From: Geitlerinema sp. BBD 1991-9
Lineage (GTDB): Bacteria; Cyanobacteriota; Cyanobacteriia; Cyanobacteriales; Geitlerinemataceae
Length of the DNA stretch: 64,000 nucleotides
Assembly (NCBI GenBank): GCA_001657325.1
Contig: LWRO01000021.1
Span: forward strand, 1 to 64,000
Direction of reading: 5' to 3'
A model generated the notes under the pieces. It was not told the origin of the DNA, made no database searches, and saw only the letters and a list, made by a program, of their open reading frames with translations. The position numbers and the translations under genes are program-made. Positions 20,001-28,436 of the stretch are shown here, in pieces. How positions within the stretch are numbered: the stretch's first letter is position 1; each line of letters starts with the position of its first letter.

Positions 20001-20735
20001 GTGAAGGTTTTTGTCTATCACACCCCCGAACTGACTCCCACCGATCCGATGCCTGCTTGTGCGGTGGTCATCGATGTCTTACGCGCGACGACAACGATCT
20101 CAGCTGTCCTCGCGTCCGGTGCTGAGGCAGTACAAGCATTTAGCAACATCGATGAATTAATGGCGGTCAGCGATCGATGGCCGTCAGCTAAGCGACTGCG
20201 AGCCGGAGAACGCGGCGGCGCTAAGGTGGAAGGTTGCGATTTTGGCAACTCTCCCCTAGAGTACACTCCCGAACGGGTCAAGGACTGCCGGTTGTTCCTG
20301 AGTACGACGAACGGGACGCGGGCGTTGCAACGGGTTGAAACAGCACCGATCGTCATTGGTGGGGCATTGGTCAACCGTCGAACGGTCGTAGACTTTTTGC
20401 TCGATCGCCAGCCGGAAACGGTGTATCTCGTCGGCTCGGGATGGCAAGGGAGTTTTTCTCTCGAAGATACGGTTTGTGCGGGATCGATCGTAGCGAGCCT
20501 GTTGGCACAGACGGAATCGAAACTCGTCGAGCTGGCAGGGAACGACGAAACCATTGCGGCGGTAGCACTTTACGAGCAATGGCGCGATCGACTCGTGGAC
20601 TTGATGGCGGCAGCCAGTCACGGACAACGTTTACTCGGACTCGGTTGCGATGCCGATCTCAAATATTGCGCTCGGGAAGACATTCTCGATGTTTTGCCAA
20701 TTCAGAAAGAAAAGGGCGTGTTGGTGAAAGCCTAA
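20001..20735 (+). CDS. comB: 2-phosphosulfolactate phosphatase family protein
   Basis: 244 residues from a GTG start. The ComB family dephosphorylates 2-phosphosulfolactate in coenzyme M-type pathways of archaea and is also widespread in cyanobacteria, where the role is unclear. Conserved family segments are [34 protein letters not shown] and [10 protein letters not shown], and the later [18 protein letters not shown] perfect bidirectional terminator follows. Confidence 0.92.
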   Translation: MKVFVYHTPELTPTDPMPACAVVIDVLRATTTISAVLASGAEAVQAFSNIDELMAVSDRWPSAKRLRAGERGGAKVEGCDFGNSPLEYTPERVKDCRLFLSTTNGTRALQRVETAPIVIGGALVNRRTVVDFLLDRQPETVYLVGSGWQGSFSLEDTVCAGSIVASLLAQTESKLVELAGNDETIAAVALYEQWRDRLVDLMAAASHGQRLLGLGCDADLKYCAREDILDVLPIQKEKGVLVKA

Positions 20736-20740
20736 ACCAC

Positions 20741-20786
20741 GAACTCAAAAAGAGGCGCTGTTTTGACAGCGCCTCTTTTTGAGTTC
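20741..20786. terminator. Bidirectional terminator between convergent genes
   Basis: A perfect 21-bp inverted repeat with a four-base loop; the arms contain AAAAAGAGGCGCTGT and its complement, giving T-runs on both strands. It sits between the stop of comB and the stop of the convergent S2P-like protease gene, serving both. Confidence 0.92.
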
Positions 20787-20802
20787 TAGCGGGAACCGGG
20801 AG

Positions 20803-21930
20803 CTAAGCCAGTTTTTCCCTTAAATCCTTTTGTTGGAGAAGACGGGCGACCGAACTTTTCTCCAGGAGGCCTAAGACGGTTCCATTTTCACCCACGACGG
20901 GAAGTTCGGAGAGTTGTTCGCGTTCGAGAACTGTGACGACGTCCAACAGCGATCGATCGAACTCGATGGTTTGTCGTTCGATGGACTGGGTCAGCTCCGA
21001 CACCGATACGTTCGGCCAGTCGGATGTGGAGATTTTTCGTAAATCGTCCACCGAGATCGCTCCGACTAGTTGACCGGCTTCGTTCGTTACCAGGTATTTG
21101 CGCCAGTTGCGACGACCGATAACGTAGTCGTTGGCGAATTCTCGCAAAGACAGGGTTTTGGGAACGATCGGACTGTCGGGGGTCACGGCATCAGCCGCTG
21201 TCAGATCGGACAGTTTCTGTTGAATTTGGGCGGACTGCGCCGATCGTCCGGCATTTTGTAGCAGGAACCAGCCAATCAGGACGTTCCAGAAGCTGATGCC
21301 GCCGTTGAGGAATAGGGGAAGCAGACCGGACGCGATCGCCAGCCAGCCGATGACTTGACCGACACGACCTGCAAATACGACGCCTTTGTAGGGATTGCCC
21401 GTGATTTTCCAGACGGCTGCTTTCAGGATGTTTCCACCGTCGAGGGGCAAGCCGGGAATCAGGTTGAAGACGGCGAGGATCAGGTTGATGGAGGCCAGCA
21501 GACTTAAAATCGCCGCCAGCGCTCCGGATACGGGAGCTGTGGCAACGATGCCGCTAAAGATCCCGAATAGAACTAAGCTTACGAGTGGCCCGGCAACGGC
21601 AACCCAAAAGGCTTCGGCGGGCGTTTTCGATTCCCGTCCTAAGTTCGCCAGTCCGCCGAACAGAAACAACGTAATCGATTTGACTTCGATGCCTTGGCTC
21701 TGGGCAACGAAGCTGTGTCCCAGTTCGTGGGCTAACACAGAGGAAAACAACAACAGTGCTGAGACGAGTCCTAAAATCCAGGGTAGGACGAAACCGAGTT
21801 CGGGAAACTGTGCGGCGAGTCCGCTCCCGTAGCTGAGGGTGACTAACCCTAAAACGAGAAACCACGAAGCGTTGAGGTAAAACGGGATGCCGAACAGGTT
21901 CCCGACGCGAAACGAGCCATTCATAATCAA
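20803..21930 (-). CDS. Site-2 protease (M50) family with CBS pair
   Basis: 375 residues; a start at codon 3 (21924) is equally likely. Multi-pass membrane zinc protease: the metal site HELGH is at 68-72 in VLAHELGHSF, and the third ligand Asp164 in GLPLDGG. Membrane segments cover about residues 18-215. A pair of CBS domains occupies 240-370 (SLREFANDYVIG, VTVLEREQLSELPVVGENGTVLG) and may sense adenine nucleotides. S2P enzymes cut membrane-bound regulators; the substrate here is unknown. Confidence 0.93.
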   Translation of the reverse strand: MIMNGSFRVGNLFGIPFYLNASWFLVLGLVTLSYGSGLAAQFPELGFVLPWILGLVSALLLFSSVLAHELGHSFVAQSQGIEVKSITLFLFGGLANLGRESKTPAEAFWVAVAGPLVSLVLFGIFSGIVATAPVSGALAAILSLLASINLILAVFNLIPGLPLDGGNILKAAVWKITGNPYKGVVFAGRVGQVIGWLAIASGLLPLFLNGGISFWNVLIGWFLLQNAGRSAQSAQIQQKLSDLTAADAVTPDSPIVPKTLSLREFANDYVIGRRNWRKYLVTNEAGQLVGAISVDDLRKISTSDWPNVSVSELTQSIERQTIEFDRSLLDVVTVLEREQLSELPVVGENGTVLGLLEKSSVARLLQQKDLREKLA

Positions 21931-22130
21931 TGCGCCTCCTTAGAGTGCTTTGCCAGAGCGTCTCGAACCGTTGCAGTTATCAGTGGCTGACGAACCGAGT
22001 CGCTCGAACTATTAGAATTGTAACGTTTCTTAAAGAAGCGATCGACCTTGCAAATAGTGGGTTCTCCGTCGATTTCGGTTCGGGCTTTCACACTGTGCGC
22101 GTCAAAAAATGAGAATTGAGGTGATTTTGT

Positions 22131-22799
22131 TTATACGCCTGTGTTGCGGAGGTGGTGGAGTTGAAAGAAGATCGATCGATCGAAGGCGATCGATTTAAAT
22201 GCCGTGTCGCATCGAAGCGGCGTTTCCGTCGCCCCGAGAACGAGGTAGCCGTCGGGTTCGATCGCTCGATGCATTCGATCGAGAATTTGTGCTTGGGTCG
22301 ATCGATCGAAATAAATTAAAACGTTCCGCAGTAAAATCACGTCCATTTTCGGAAGGGAGGGGAACGGTTCGCGCAAATCGATATTATGAAAGTCCACCAT
22401 TAGACGCAGTTCTTCGGATACGCTCCATTGGTTGCCCTGTTTGTGAAAGTATCGTTGCAACAGTTTCGGGGGAAGGCGACGACGGACTTCTAAATCGTTA
22501 TACATGCCCGATCTCGCTTTGGCTAACATTTCGTCGGAAAAGTCACTGGCGATAATTTGTAAGTTCCAGTGGTTGGCCAGTAACGGAAAGGATTCGTGCA
22601 GAAGCATCGCGAGACTATACACCTCTTGACCGCTCGAACAGGCCGCACACCATAGATTTAACTTCCGTTCTACTCGACGCAACCTCAGGAGTTCGGGAAA
22701 GACGAACTGTCTGAGGGCATCGAAAACGTGAAGATCGCGGAAAAATGAGGTTTCTGTCGGAATGTCGTTCGCCAAGCGTAACGGATGTTCGTTCGTCAT
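22131..22799 (-). CDS. CheR-type methyltransferase lacking the N-terminal domain
   Basis: 222 residues from the ATG at 22799; a longer frame to 22874 would overlap the upstream gene by 23 bases. It starts almost directly at the TETSFFRD motif that in CheR follows a helical N-terminal domain of roughly 50-70 residues. The SAM-binding domain is intact: WCAACSSGQEVYSLAML, DFSDEMLAKARSG and the LLRNVLIYFD motif. The missing N-terminal domain normally binds the receptor, and there is no room for it because the upstream gene occupies that DNA. It could act alone or on a non-receptor target. No other chemotaxis gene is nearby. Confidence 0.8.
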   Translation of the reverse strand: MTNEHPLRLANDIPTETSFFRDLHVFDALRQFVFPELLRLRRVERKLNLWCAACSSGQEVYSLAMLLHESFPLLANHWNLQIIASDFSDEMLAKARSGMYNDLEVRRRLPPKLLQRYFHKQGNQWSVSEELRLMVDFHNIDLREPFPSLPKMDVILLRNVLIYFDRSTQAQILDRMHRAIEPDGYLVLGATETPLRCDTAFKSIAFDRSIFFQLHHLRNTGV

Positions 22800-22851
22800 G
22801 TTTTCACTAAAGGACTTTCTACCCTTCCACAGCCAACAGGCTCTCAAAAGG

Positions 22852-23676
22852 TTAGGGACAGCCAACGATGACATCCCACAGGTATTTTTTTAACGACGCT
22901 CGATCGCAACTGACCCGTCGTTGTTGCGCCCAAGTATAGACATTGAAGGCAATTCGATCGTCGTCCGTTTTGAGATGGCCTAATAAAACAATCCAGTGAC
23001 TGGGATAGGGAATCGGAATCGATTGTTCGAGAAGCAATCCCTCGGCGTTGACGAGGGCAAAGGCAACTCCCCCCGAGGCAACTGCGCGATCGGCCGCTTC
23101 GAGAGCTTCGATATCTCCACCTAAATAAGCCTGATGGCATTCGACGTTGGGGTATTGCAGGACTTCTTCCGTCCATCCCGACATTTCCCAGGGCTTGGTC
23201 ATGCCACTGAGATTTCGTAACAGTTCGGGTGCGTCGGCGATAACGGGAAAAATTTCGTTTTCGGCTTCCCGCAAGGTGGCGAGAACCATCCAATCGAGTT
23301 GGGGCATTTGCAGTTTGCCCCCTTGTTTGCGGAGGGATTCGGAAGCCATTACCCATTTGGTCTTACCGTAAAATCCGCCCAGTTGGTAAATGTTGCGGCA
23401 AATTTGAACGTAGCGAACGGGGTCGTTCTGGGCGAGGGCAAAGACGATCGAGGCCGGGCCGCAAAAGGGTTGTTTGCCCTGGTTGATGCGGAGCGGATCG
23501 CGAACGCGCGTCCGTAATTGTTCGATGAGAGTGGGCTTCTTCAGTTGCGCCCACATTCCCGACATTCGAGATCGGGCGAACTGGTCGATTTTTCCTTCGG
23601 CAACTCGGCGGCGTTCTCGATCGGTCATTATCAGTACCGCACAATGGTTTGGGTCGTTCTCGATCGATTTTGACAT
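22852..23676 (-). CDS. Putative papain-fold cysteine protease-like protein
   Basis: 274 residues with no signal peptide. A candidate Gln-Cys-His-Asn tetrad can be read in order: Gln69 and Cys72 in GKQPFCGPAS, His227 in YPSHWIVLLG, and Asn245 in AFNVYTWAQ, the order expected of papain/C39-like folds. The segments around them fit strands of such a fold. I do not recognise a named family, so catalytic activity is inferred. The gene ends inside the region that overlaps or abuts the truncated CheR on the same strand, suggesting co-expression. Confidence 0.55.
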   Translation of the reverse strand: MSKSIENDPNHCAVLIMTDRERRRVAEGKIDQFARSRMSGMWAQLKKPTLIEQLRTRVRDPLRINQGKQPFCGPASIVFALAQNDPVRYVQICRNIYQLGGFYGKTKWVMASESLRKQGGKLQMPQLDWMVLATLREAENEIFPVIADAPELLRNLSGMTKPWEMSGWTEEVLQYPNVECHQAYLGGDIEALEAADRAVASGGVAFALVNAEGLLLEQSIPIPYPSHWIVLLGHLKTDDDRIAFNVYTWAQQRRVSCDRASLKKYLWDVIVGCP

Positions 23677-23779
23677 ATTCTCATGCTGACTTATGCAGGT
23701 GTCTCTCGATCGAATTAAATATTGACTAAAAAATCAACACCCATTACAGTAAAACACAGGCACGAAAGGGAAGACTGTC

Positions 23780-24028
23780 ATGCAACTGTTGAAAATCGAC
23801 TTGAGTTCGATCGTGGCCATCGGTCACGAAGATGGAAAATTAGCGTTATTAGTCGATCGAGGTGATGCAATGGAGTATCTGGAAGTCAACGCCCCGCAGG
23901 CAGCGTATTCTGGGCTTCAAGCTGTTTCAGCGATTGCGGAGGAAGATTTAAACCTGTTTCCCCTGGACATCGATGGAGACGATACGACAATCTCGAAAAC
24001 GGTAACTGTGAATTATTTGATGGGGTGA
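23780..24028 (+). CDS. Small KTSC-like protein
   Basis: 82 residues. The pattern SSIVAIGHEDGKLALLV...AMEYLEVNAPQAAYSGLQ resembles KTSC-domain proteins and a short cyanobacterial family that begins MQLLKI(N/D)L. The ATG follows GGGAAG with normal spacing. No signal peptide. Function is unknown. Confidence 0.6.
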   Translation: MQLLKIDLSSIVAIGHEDGKLALLVDRGDAMEYLEVNAPQAAYSGLQAVSAIAEEDLNLFPLDIDGDDTTISKTVTVNYLMG

Positions 24029-24116
24029 GGAGGGAAGGGGATGAGGAAATGGGGAATATCGATCGATTGACATTACCCCATCATCCGGCCGTCACATCAT
24101 CTCCTCATCGGGTATC

Positions 24117-24551
24117 TCAACTTCCCGTCAGAACCCACCAAATGACGGGTGCAAGTCCCAACACGACGATCCACCCAATTCGAGAAACGACGACCCAAGC
24201 CCAAAATCGCAGGCGCAATCCCCATAGAACGAACCATCGTTGGCGATTGTTCGAGGCGGGGTTGCGCTTGTCGCGATACCAATATTGCTGGCGGTGAACG
24301 ATACCGTGACAGCGACGACACAAGGGAACGACATCCCAACCGGGAATTTCCCGTCCGGCGATTTTACCCCGGATGTCTCGGTATCGCAGGTGATGGACGG
24401 CTTCAGCTTTGTGAAAAGGGTTGAGAATACATCGATCGAGTGCCAGTTGTCGAGTTTTTGCCGCGATGGTCGGCCAACCTCCGGCGTAACGGCGTTGAAA
24501 TCGAGTTCGTTGGCTTGAGGGTTTCGATCGAGAGCGAGAAGGACGAGTCAT
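24117..24551 (-). CDS. HNH-motif protein with C-terminal membrane segment
   Basis: 144 residues. The central HNH-like domain has His53-His54 (AEAVHHLRYRD), Cys78 and Cys81 (VVPLCRRCHGIVHR), with His82 and His86, consistent with a zinc-supported beta-beta-alpha metal fold. The C-terminal 35 residues are strongly hydrophobic and Trp-rich (WAWVVVSRIGWIVVLGLAPV) and would anchor the protein in a membrane. Similar small proteins are conserved in cyanobacteria, but their function is not established. The nuclease assignment rests on the motif alone. Confidence 0.75.
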   Translation of the reverse strand: MTRPSRSRSKPSSQRTRFQRRYAGGWPTIAAKTRQLALDRCILNPFHKAEAVHHLRYRDIRGKIAGREIPGWDVVPLCRRCHGIVHRQQYWYRDKRNPASNNRQRWFVLWGLRLRFWAWVVVSRIGWIVVLGLAPVIWWVLTGS

Positions 24552-24965
24552 AGGTGGTATTATCTCGCTCGATCGGCTCGATCGTACAGATCTCGTCAGG
24601 AAAATTGTTAATGCAATCGCAACGTTACCGTCGTTTTAATAAAGATATAATATGGGATATCAGAAACTCACCGTTTCATCGGCAAACCAAGATTTTGCGT
24701 ACTGCATTGGTGCGAAAGCAACGGTCATGACTATTAAGAATTAGCAATAGAAAGCGTTTCTATATTTGTATTCGACAGGTCTTCGAGTCACCGGCTCAAA
24801 ATAAGAACGTTTTTGTAGGTTATTTTGTGGGTTATAACGTGAGTTTGTGTTTGGTTTTGGCTCGAAGTTGGTTTGAGTTCCGGTATCGTTCATCAGGAGA
24901 ACAGCCAACCAATCTATCTCGTACCAACTTGCTGATTCTATCTACTTTTAGATCGCCATCATGTG
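24552..24965. other. Intergenic region upstream of the HNH gene
   Basis: AT-rich DNA between the start of the HNH gene and the tRNA terminator. Only a 30-codon open frame from 24652 is present, which I do not call. Several possible -10 boxes (TATAAT near 24647) can be seen but not assigned. Confidence 0.5.
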
Positions 24966-24995
24966 AAAAAAAATCCGGGTGGAACTTCCACCCGG
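24966..24995 (-). terminator. Terminator for tRNA-Arg
   Basis: Reading on the minus strand, a perfect hairpin with arms CCGGGTGGA and TCCACCCGG (24975-24995) is followed by a T-run complementary to the A-run at 24966-24973. It lies 18 bp beyond the 3' end of the tRNA. Confidence 0.85.
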
Positions 24996-25013
24996 CTAAG
25001 GCTCGACTAAAAA

Positions 25014-25087
25014 CGAGCATGGAGGGATTTGAACCCCCGACCCTCAGAACCGGAATCTGATGCTCTATCCAACTGAGCTACATGCCC
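25014..25087 (-). tRNA. tRNA-Arg (anticodon CCG)
   Basis: The minus strand folds as a cloverleaf: acceptor stem GGGCATG with CATGCTC (one G-T pair), D-arm containing AGCTCAGTTGGATAGAGC, anticodon stem TCAGA/TCTGA around the loop TTCCGGT giving anticodon CCG, and T-arm with GGGGGTTCAAATCCC. The discriminator base is G. The CCA end is not encoded. Confidence 0.95.
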
Positions 25088-25233
25088 TTGGCTTGTCTAG
25101 TATAGCGTTGGACGTAAGAAATTATCAAGCGATCGATCGATTTCAAAGCACGATACGGATCTTCACGTTTCCCGACAGCCATCGATCGCCGAGCTAAGAT
25201 GGCCGTAGGCGATCTCAACTTGGAGGAACAGCC

Positions 25234-25608
25234 ATGCGTCAGCTCGTCAAAATCGTCATTTATTCGATCGTGGCCTCTGTTCTCCTTCTTATCAGTGCTT
25301 CTCCTGCATTGGCACAAGGCGTATGTGACCCGACCCCTCAACCCTCAGACGGATGTGGTGAAACGCCGCTGGCAACTTACGCAGGATCGATCGACAACAC
25401 ATCGACCACTGTCACCATTTACGCCTCGGGGTGGGTGGAAATCCGCCTCGACGAAACGTTACAAGCGGGCTATCGCGACGATGGCGGACAAGTTGCGGTG
25501 GGAAATAATTTGACGTACCAACTGTCTGAAACCGATAAAGGATTGCAAATTCAGCAGTTTCGTAATGGGAACCCCACGACATTTCGAGGCCAGCTTGGGC
25601 AACAGTAA
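25234..25608 (+). CDS. Small secreted protein, function unknown
   Basis: 124 residues. The ATG follows GGAGG at good spacing. A signal peptide (about 1-28, ending SPALAQG) precedes a 95-residue beta-rich domain with two Cys in the first 15 mature residues (CDPTPQPSDGC), possibly a disulfide. I recognise no family. It is expected in the periplasm or outside the cell. Confidence 0.75.
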   Translation: MRQLVKIVIYSIVASVLLLISASPALAQGVCDPTPQPSDGCGETPLATYAGSIDNTSTTVTIYASGWVEIRLDETLQAGYRDDGGQVAVGNNLTYQLSETDKGLQIQQFRNGNPTTFRGQLGQQ

Positions 25609-26306
25609 AAACATCTGAACGGTTTAAACCGCCACTTCAAAAACGGCGATCGATCTGTGTCGCACGATCTGTCAGACGGTAAAAGCTCTACCGATGCACG
25701 ACGCATTCTACATAGAGTTTCAGAAGATTCAATTCGAGCAAAATGTAATACAGTCCAAGACTTTATGGCTCGAACGGGCAGGATTTTTGAGAAAAAACTC
25801 TGAGTATACCGAGCTTAGCATCGATCGCATAGCGTTCGATCGATGCCGAATTAATGCGAAATCAAGGTCGATCGAAATTGGTAAGTGCAGTCGAACGATA
25901 TAGTTTTATTCAAAAACTCTATTCAAACAAAATTCGCTATCTCCCTCTTTGATGAGTGAAGAAGCCAAATCTCGAGGAAAGTAACCATGATGCCGTCTTA
26001 CCTCAGTTTTCGACCTGCATAGCAACAGTGGGAAACCGCAAAACAATGTATTACAGAAACCCTCGATCCTTTATCTTTAGCTCAAGGTTTCTAGGCGAAC
26101 CTAGCATACCGAGCCAAAAGTACATTGAGGATACCACGCAGGACAAGTATAGATCGTAAAACAATATTGGCAGTCACCAACATCGCAGTTACTTCCTGGG
26201 ATCTATTGTACCCATCTCGTCGCGAATCGTAAATCCAAATTTTGTGATGGAACTCACCCCTCGCTCTAGATCGTCCTCGATCGAGAGACACTGAGAACTG
26301 ACAAAT
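25609..26306. other. Intergenic region before the RTX gene
   Basis: No supported gene. A 196-codon minus-strand frame overlapping the start of the RTX gene (26091-26681) is a shadow of the repetitive Asp/Gly codons. A short inverted repeat around 25618-25630 (AACGGTTTAAACCG) is visible but has no T-run. Confidence 0.5.
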
Positions 26307-26336
26307 TTGAAATTCCATCAGGAGACATTTGAGCGC

Positions 26337-27923
26337 GTGAACGACTTCAGCGACTTTCAACTGAACTTTCTCGATAACGAACCGAACGTTTTTGGGGGGA
26401 GCGACAACAAAGACGTTATCGTCGGATTTGGCGGGGCGGATGTCCTCATCGGTTTCGGTGCGTCCGACTACGTTCATGGGAACCAAGGCGACGATGGTGT
26501 TTTCGGGAACGGTGGAGACGACACACTCAGAGGCGGCATTGACAACGACACCGTTCGAGGTGGTGCGGGAAACGATGAAGTCTTTGGCGATCGAGGAGAC
26601 GATTTCATTTCCGGAGATCGAGGCGTTGATACGCTCACAGGTGGCAGTGGAACCGATCGATTTTTCCTCGTTTCCGGTCACGGTGGTAGTAGCGCGGACA
26701 CCACCGATCTCGTTCTCGATTTCACCGACGGCGAAGATCGCTTAGAACTCGATGCCAGTTTGACCTTGAGCGAACTCGACATTGCCCAAGGTACTGGCTC
26801 AAACAGCAACGATACCGTCATCCGCAACACCACCACGGGTGAATTTCTCGCCGTGTTGCAGAACGTCGCCAGCAGTAGCATCGATGCAAACGACTTCAGC
26901 AGTCCCAACACCCCTGAAATTAATTTTAGTGTTGCAAACTTCAACGTTGCTGAAGACGACGGCACCGCCACCATTACCGTACAACTCAGTGGTAGCAGCA
27001 CTGCTGAAGTGCGCGTCGATTATGCCACGTCTACCGGAGGAAGTGCCACCGCCAACGTCGATTACACCGAAGTTTCGGGAACCCTGACCTTTGCACCTGG
27101 GGAAACCCGCCAAACGTTTGAGCTTCCCCTGATTGACGATATGGAAGTTGAAGGGGACGAAACCGTGCGTCTTGTTATCGCGAATGCCGTGGGAGGAACC
27201 TTGGGTAACCAAGACGAGACAATCGTCATCGTAGCTGACAACGATAGTACACTTGCGAATCCTGTCGTTTCTGTGGGGAGTAGTGTCAACTTCAGCGGAG
27301 TAGATGTGACCGATGAAGCCGCTGTGCGAGCGCTAGGCGGGCCGTCTGTCACCGTGGGCGATACGACGATTTATATCGGCTACCAACAAGTTTCGAGCAA
27401 TAACCAAGACCCGCGTCTGGTCAGTTTTACCAACGGCGTGCAGGATTGGTATCGAACAGATTACGAAGTGACCGGAGATGACAGTACGGGCGTTGGTCTG
27501 TTGTGGGACGGTGGAAGTAACCTGTACGGAGTGTTTACCTCGACCGGAACCCAAGGTTCCCCCAGTCAAGATTTCCGAGAGTTTGCAACCAACGGATGGC
27601 TTTCCAGTTACGGACAAGGGGGAGGGGCAAAAGTTTCGATCGTGGCTAAAATTAACCCCGCGACGGGTGATGTCTCGAACGCGACTTTCGTTTCGGCGAT
27701 CTTGTCGAGTGGCAACAGCAACACACTAAACGTCACGGATTTGTCGCTAAACGGTAGTAACCTCGTCGTGCAGGCTGAATCGTTTTTCGCGCCGCGTCGC
27801 ACTGATACAACGGCCATGAACAATACTGGCCCGGATACGAGTTCGCCTTTTGACTACGAAATCGAATTTACGCCCGATCTGAGTACGGCGGTTCGGGCTG
27901 TTGCACCAGGCTTTGGCAGCTAG
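26337..27923 (+). CDS. RTX calcium-binding and Calx-beta protein
   Basis: 528 residues from the GTG at 26337, chosen because AGGAG lies 12 bases before it; a TTG at 26307 adds ten residues. Residues about 15-110 hold RTX nonapeptides (GGADVLIGF, GGDDTLRGG, GAGNDEVFG), followed by a serralysin-type domain (LVLDFTDGEDRLELD). A Calx-beta domain lies at about 190-300 (FNVAEDDGTATITVQLSG). The C-terminal 200 residues are a Gly/Ser/Asn-rich beta domain I do not recognise. No N-terminal signal is present, as expected for type I secreted RTX proteins, but no ABC exporter gene is nearby. Confidence 0.88.
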   Translation: MNDFSDFQLNFLDNEPNVFGGSDNKDVIVGFGGADVLIGFGASDYVHGNQGDDGVFGNGGDDTLRGGIDNDTVRGGAGNDEVFGDRGDDFISGDRGVDTLTGGSGTDRFFLVSGHGGSSADTTDLVLDFTDGEDRLELDASLTLSELDIAQGTGSNSNDTVIRNTTTGEFLAVLQNVASSSIDANDFSSPNTPEINFSVANFNVAEDDGTATITVQLSGSSTAEVRVDYATSTGGSATANVDYTEVSGTLTFAPGETRQTFELPLIDDMEVEGDETVRLVIANAVGGTLGNQDETIVIVADNDSTLANPVVSVGSSVNFSGVDVTDEAAVRALGGPSVTVGDTTIYIGYQQVSSNNQDPRLVSFTNGVQDWYRTDYEVTGDDSTGVGLLWDGGSNLYGVFTSTGTQGSPSQDFREFATNGWLSSYGQGGGAKVSIVAKINPATGDVSNATFVSAILSSGNSNTLNVTDLSLNGSNLVVQAESFFAPRRTDTTAMNNTGPDTSSPFDYEIEFTPDLSTAVRAVAPGFGS

Positions 27924-27941
27924 TGGACGATCGTCGTGTAG

Positions 27942-28401
27942 CGACGGGTGACGGGTAACTGCCCCCACTGCTCACTGTTCACTGCTCACTGTTCACTGTA
28001 AAAGGTGCGTGACGCGGAAATCTCATGAACTGGATTTCCCAGCCATTTTTCCGCCGCGTCACACGCCCTACCATTACTTCTGTACTGGCACTCTGGCGAC
28101 GGGTGACTGGCAACGGGTGACGGGTAACTGCCCCCACTGCTCACTGTTCACTGCTCACTGTTCACTGTAAAAGGTGCGCGACTACCATTACTTCTGTACT
28201 GGCGCTCTGGCGACGAGTGACTGGCAACGGGTGACGGGTAACTGCCCCCACTGCTCACTGCTCACTGTTCACTGTTCACTGTAAAAGGTGCGCGACTACC
28301 ATTACTTCTGTACTGGCACTCTAGCGACGGGTGACTGGCAACGGGTGACGGGTAACTGCCCCCACTGCTCACTGTTCACTGCTCACTGTTCACTGTAAAA
28401 G
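27942..28401. repeat. Tandem array of 114-bp units
   Basis: Four units can be aligned on the anchor GCCCCCACTGCTCACTG at 27961, 28130, 28244 and 28358. The last two intervals are exactly 114 bp. The first unit is longer because it carries a 60-bp palindromic element at 28007-28066. Each unit contains internal heptamer-like repeats of TTCACTG and ends with CCATTACTTCTGTACTGGC. Units differ at only a few bases, so amplification is recent. Confidence 0.92.
28007..28066. repeat. 60-bp palindromic dispersed element, copy 1
   Basis: Terminal arms GCGTGACGCGG and CCGCGTCACACGC are complementary, with an internal AAATC...GATTT pairing. A second copy in the opposite orientation lies at 51431-51491, and the flanking CCATTACTTCTGTACTGGC is shared too, so both copies derive from one larger repeat. 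Confidence 0.85.
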
Positions 28402-28436
28402 GCTCGACTGAAACTTCGGTGTAAGTTCAGTCGAGC
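28402..28436 (+). other. Stem-loop after the tandem array
   Basis: An 11-bp perfect stem, GCTCGACTGAA with TTCAGTCGAGC, and a 13-base loop. There is no adjacent T-run; TTTTTT occurs about 20 bp later. It could be a weak terminator or a repeat remnant. Confidence 0.45.

Noticed and set aside
24652-24744. 30-codon ORF near the tRNA
   Set aside because: Too short and without any supporting motif or ribosome binding site.
26091-26681. 196-codon minus-strand frame over the RTX gene
   Set aside because: It is the antisense shadow of repetitive Gly/Asp codons of the RTX repeats.
27942-28401. Possible CRISPR array
   Set aside because: The whole 114-bp unit repeats, with no alternation of constant repeats and unique spacers, and no cas genes are nearby.
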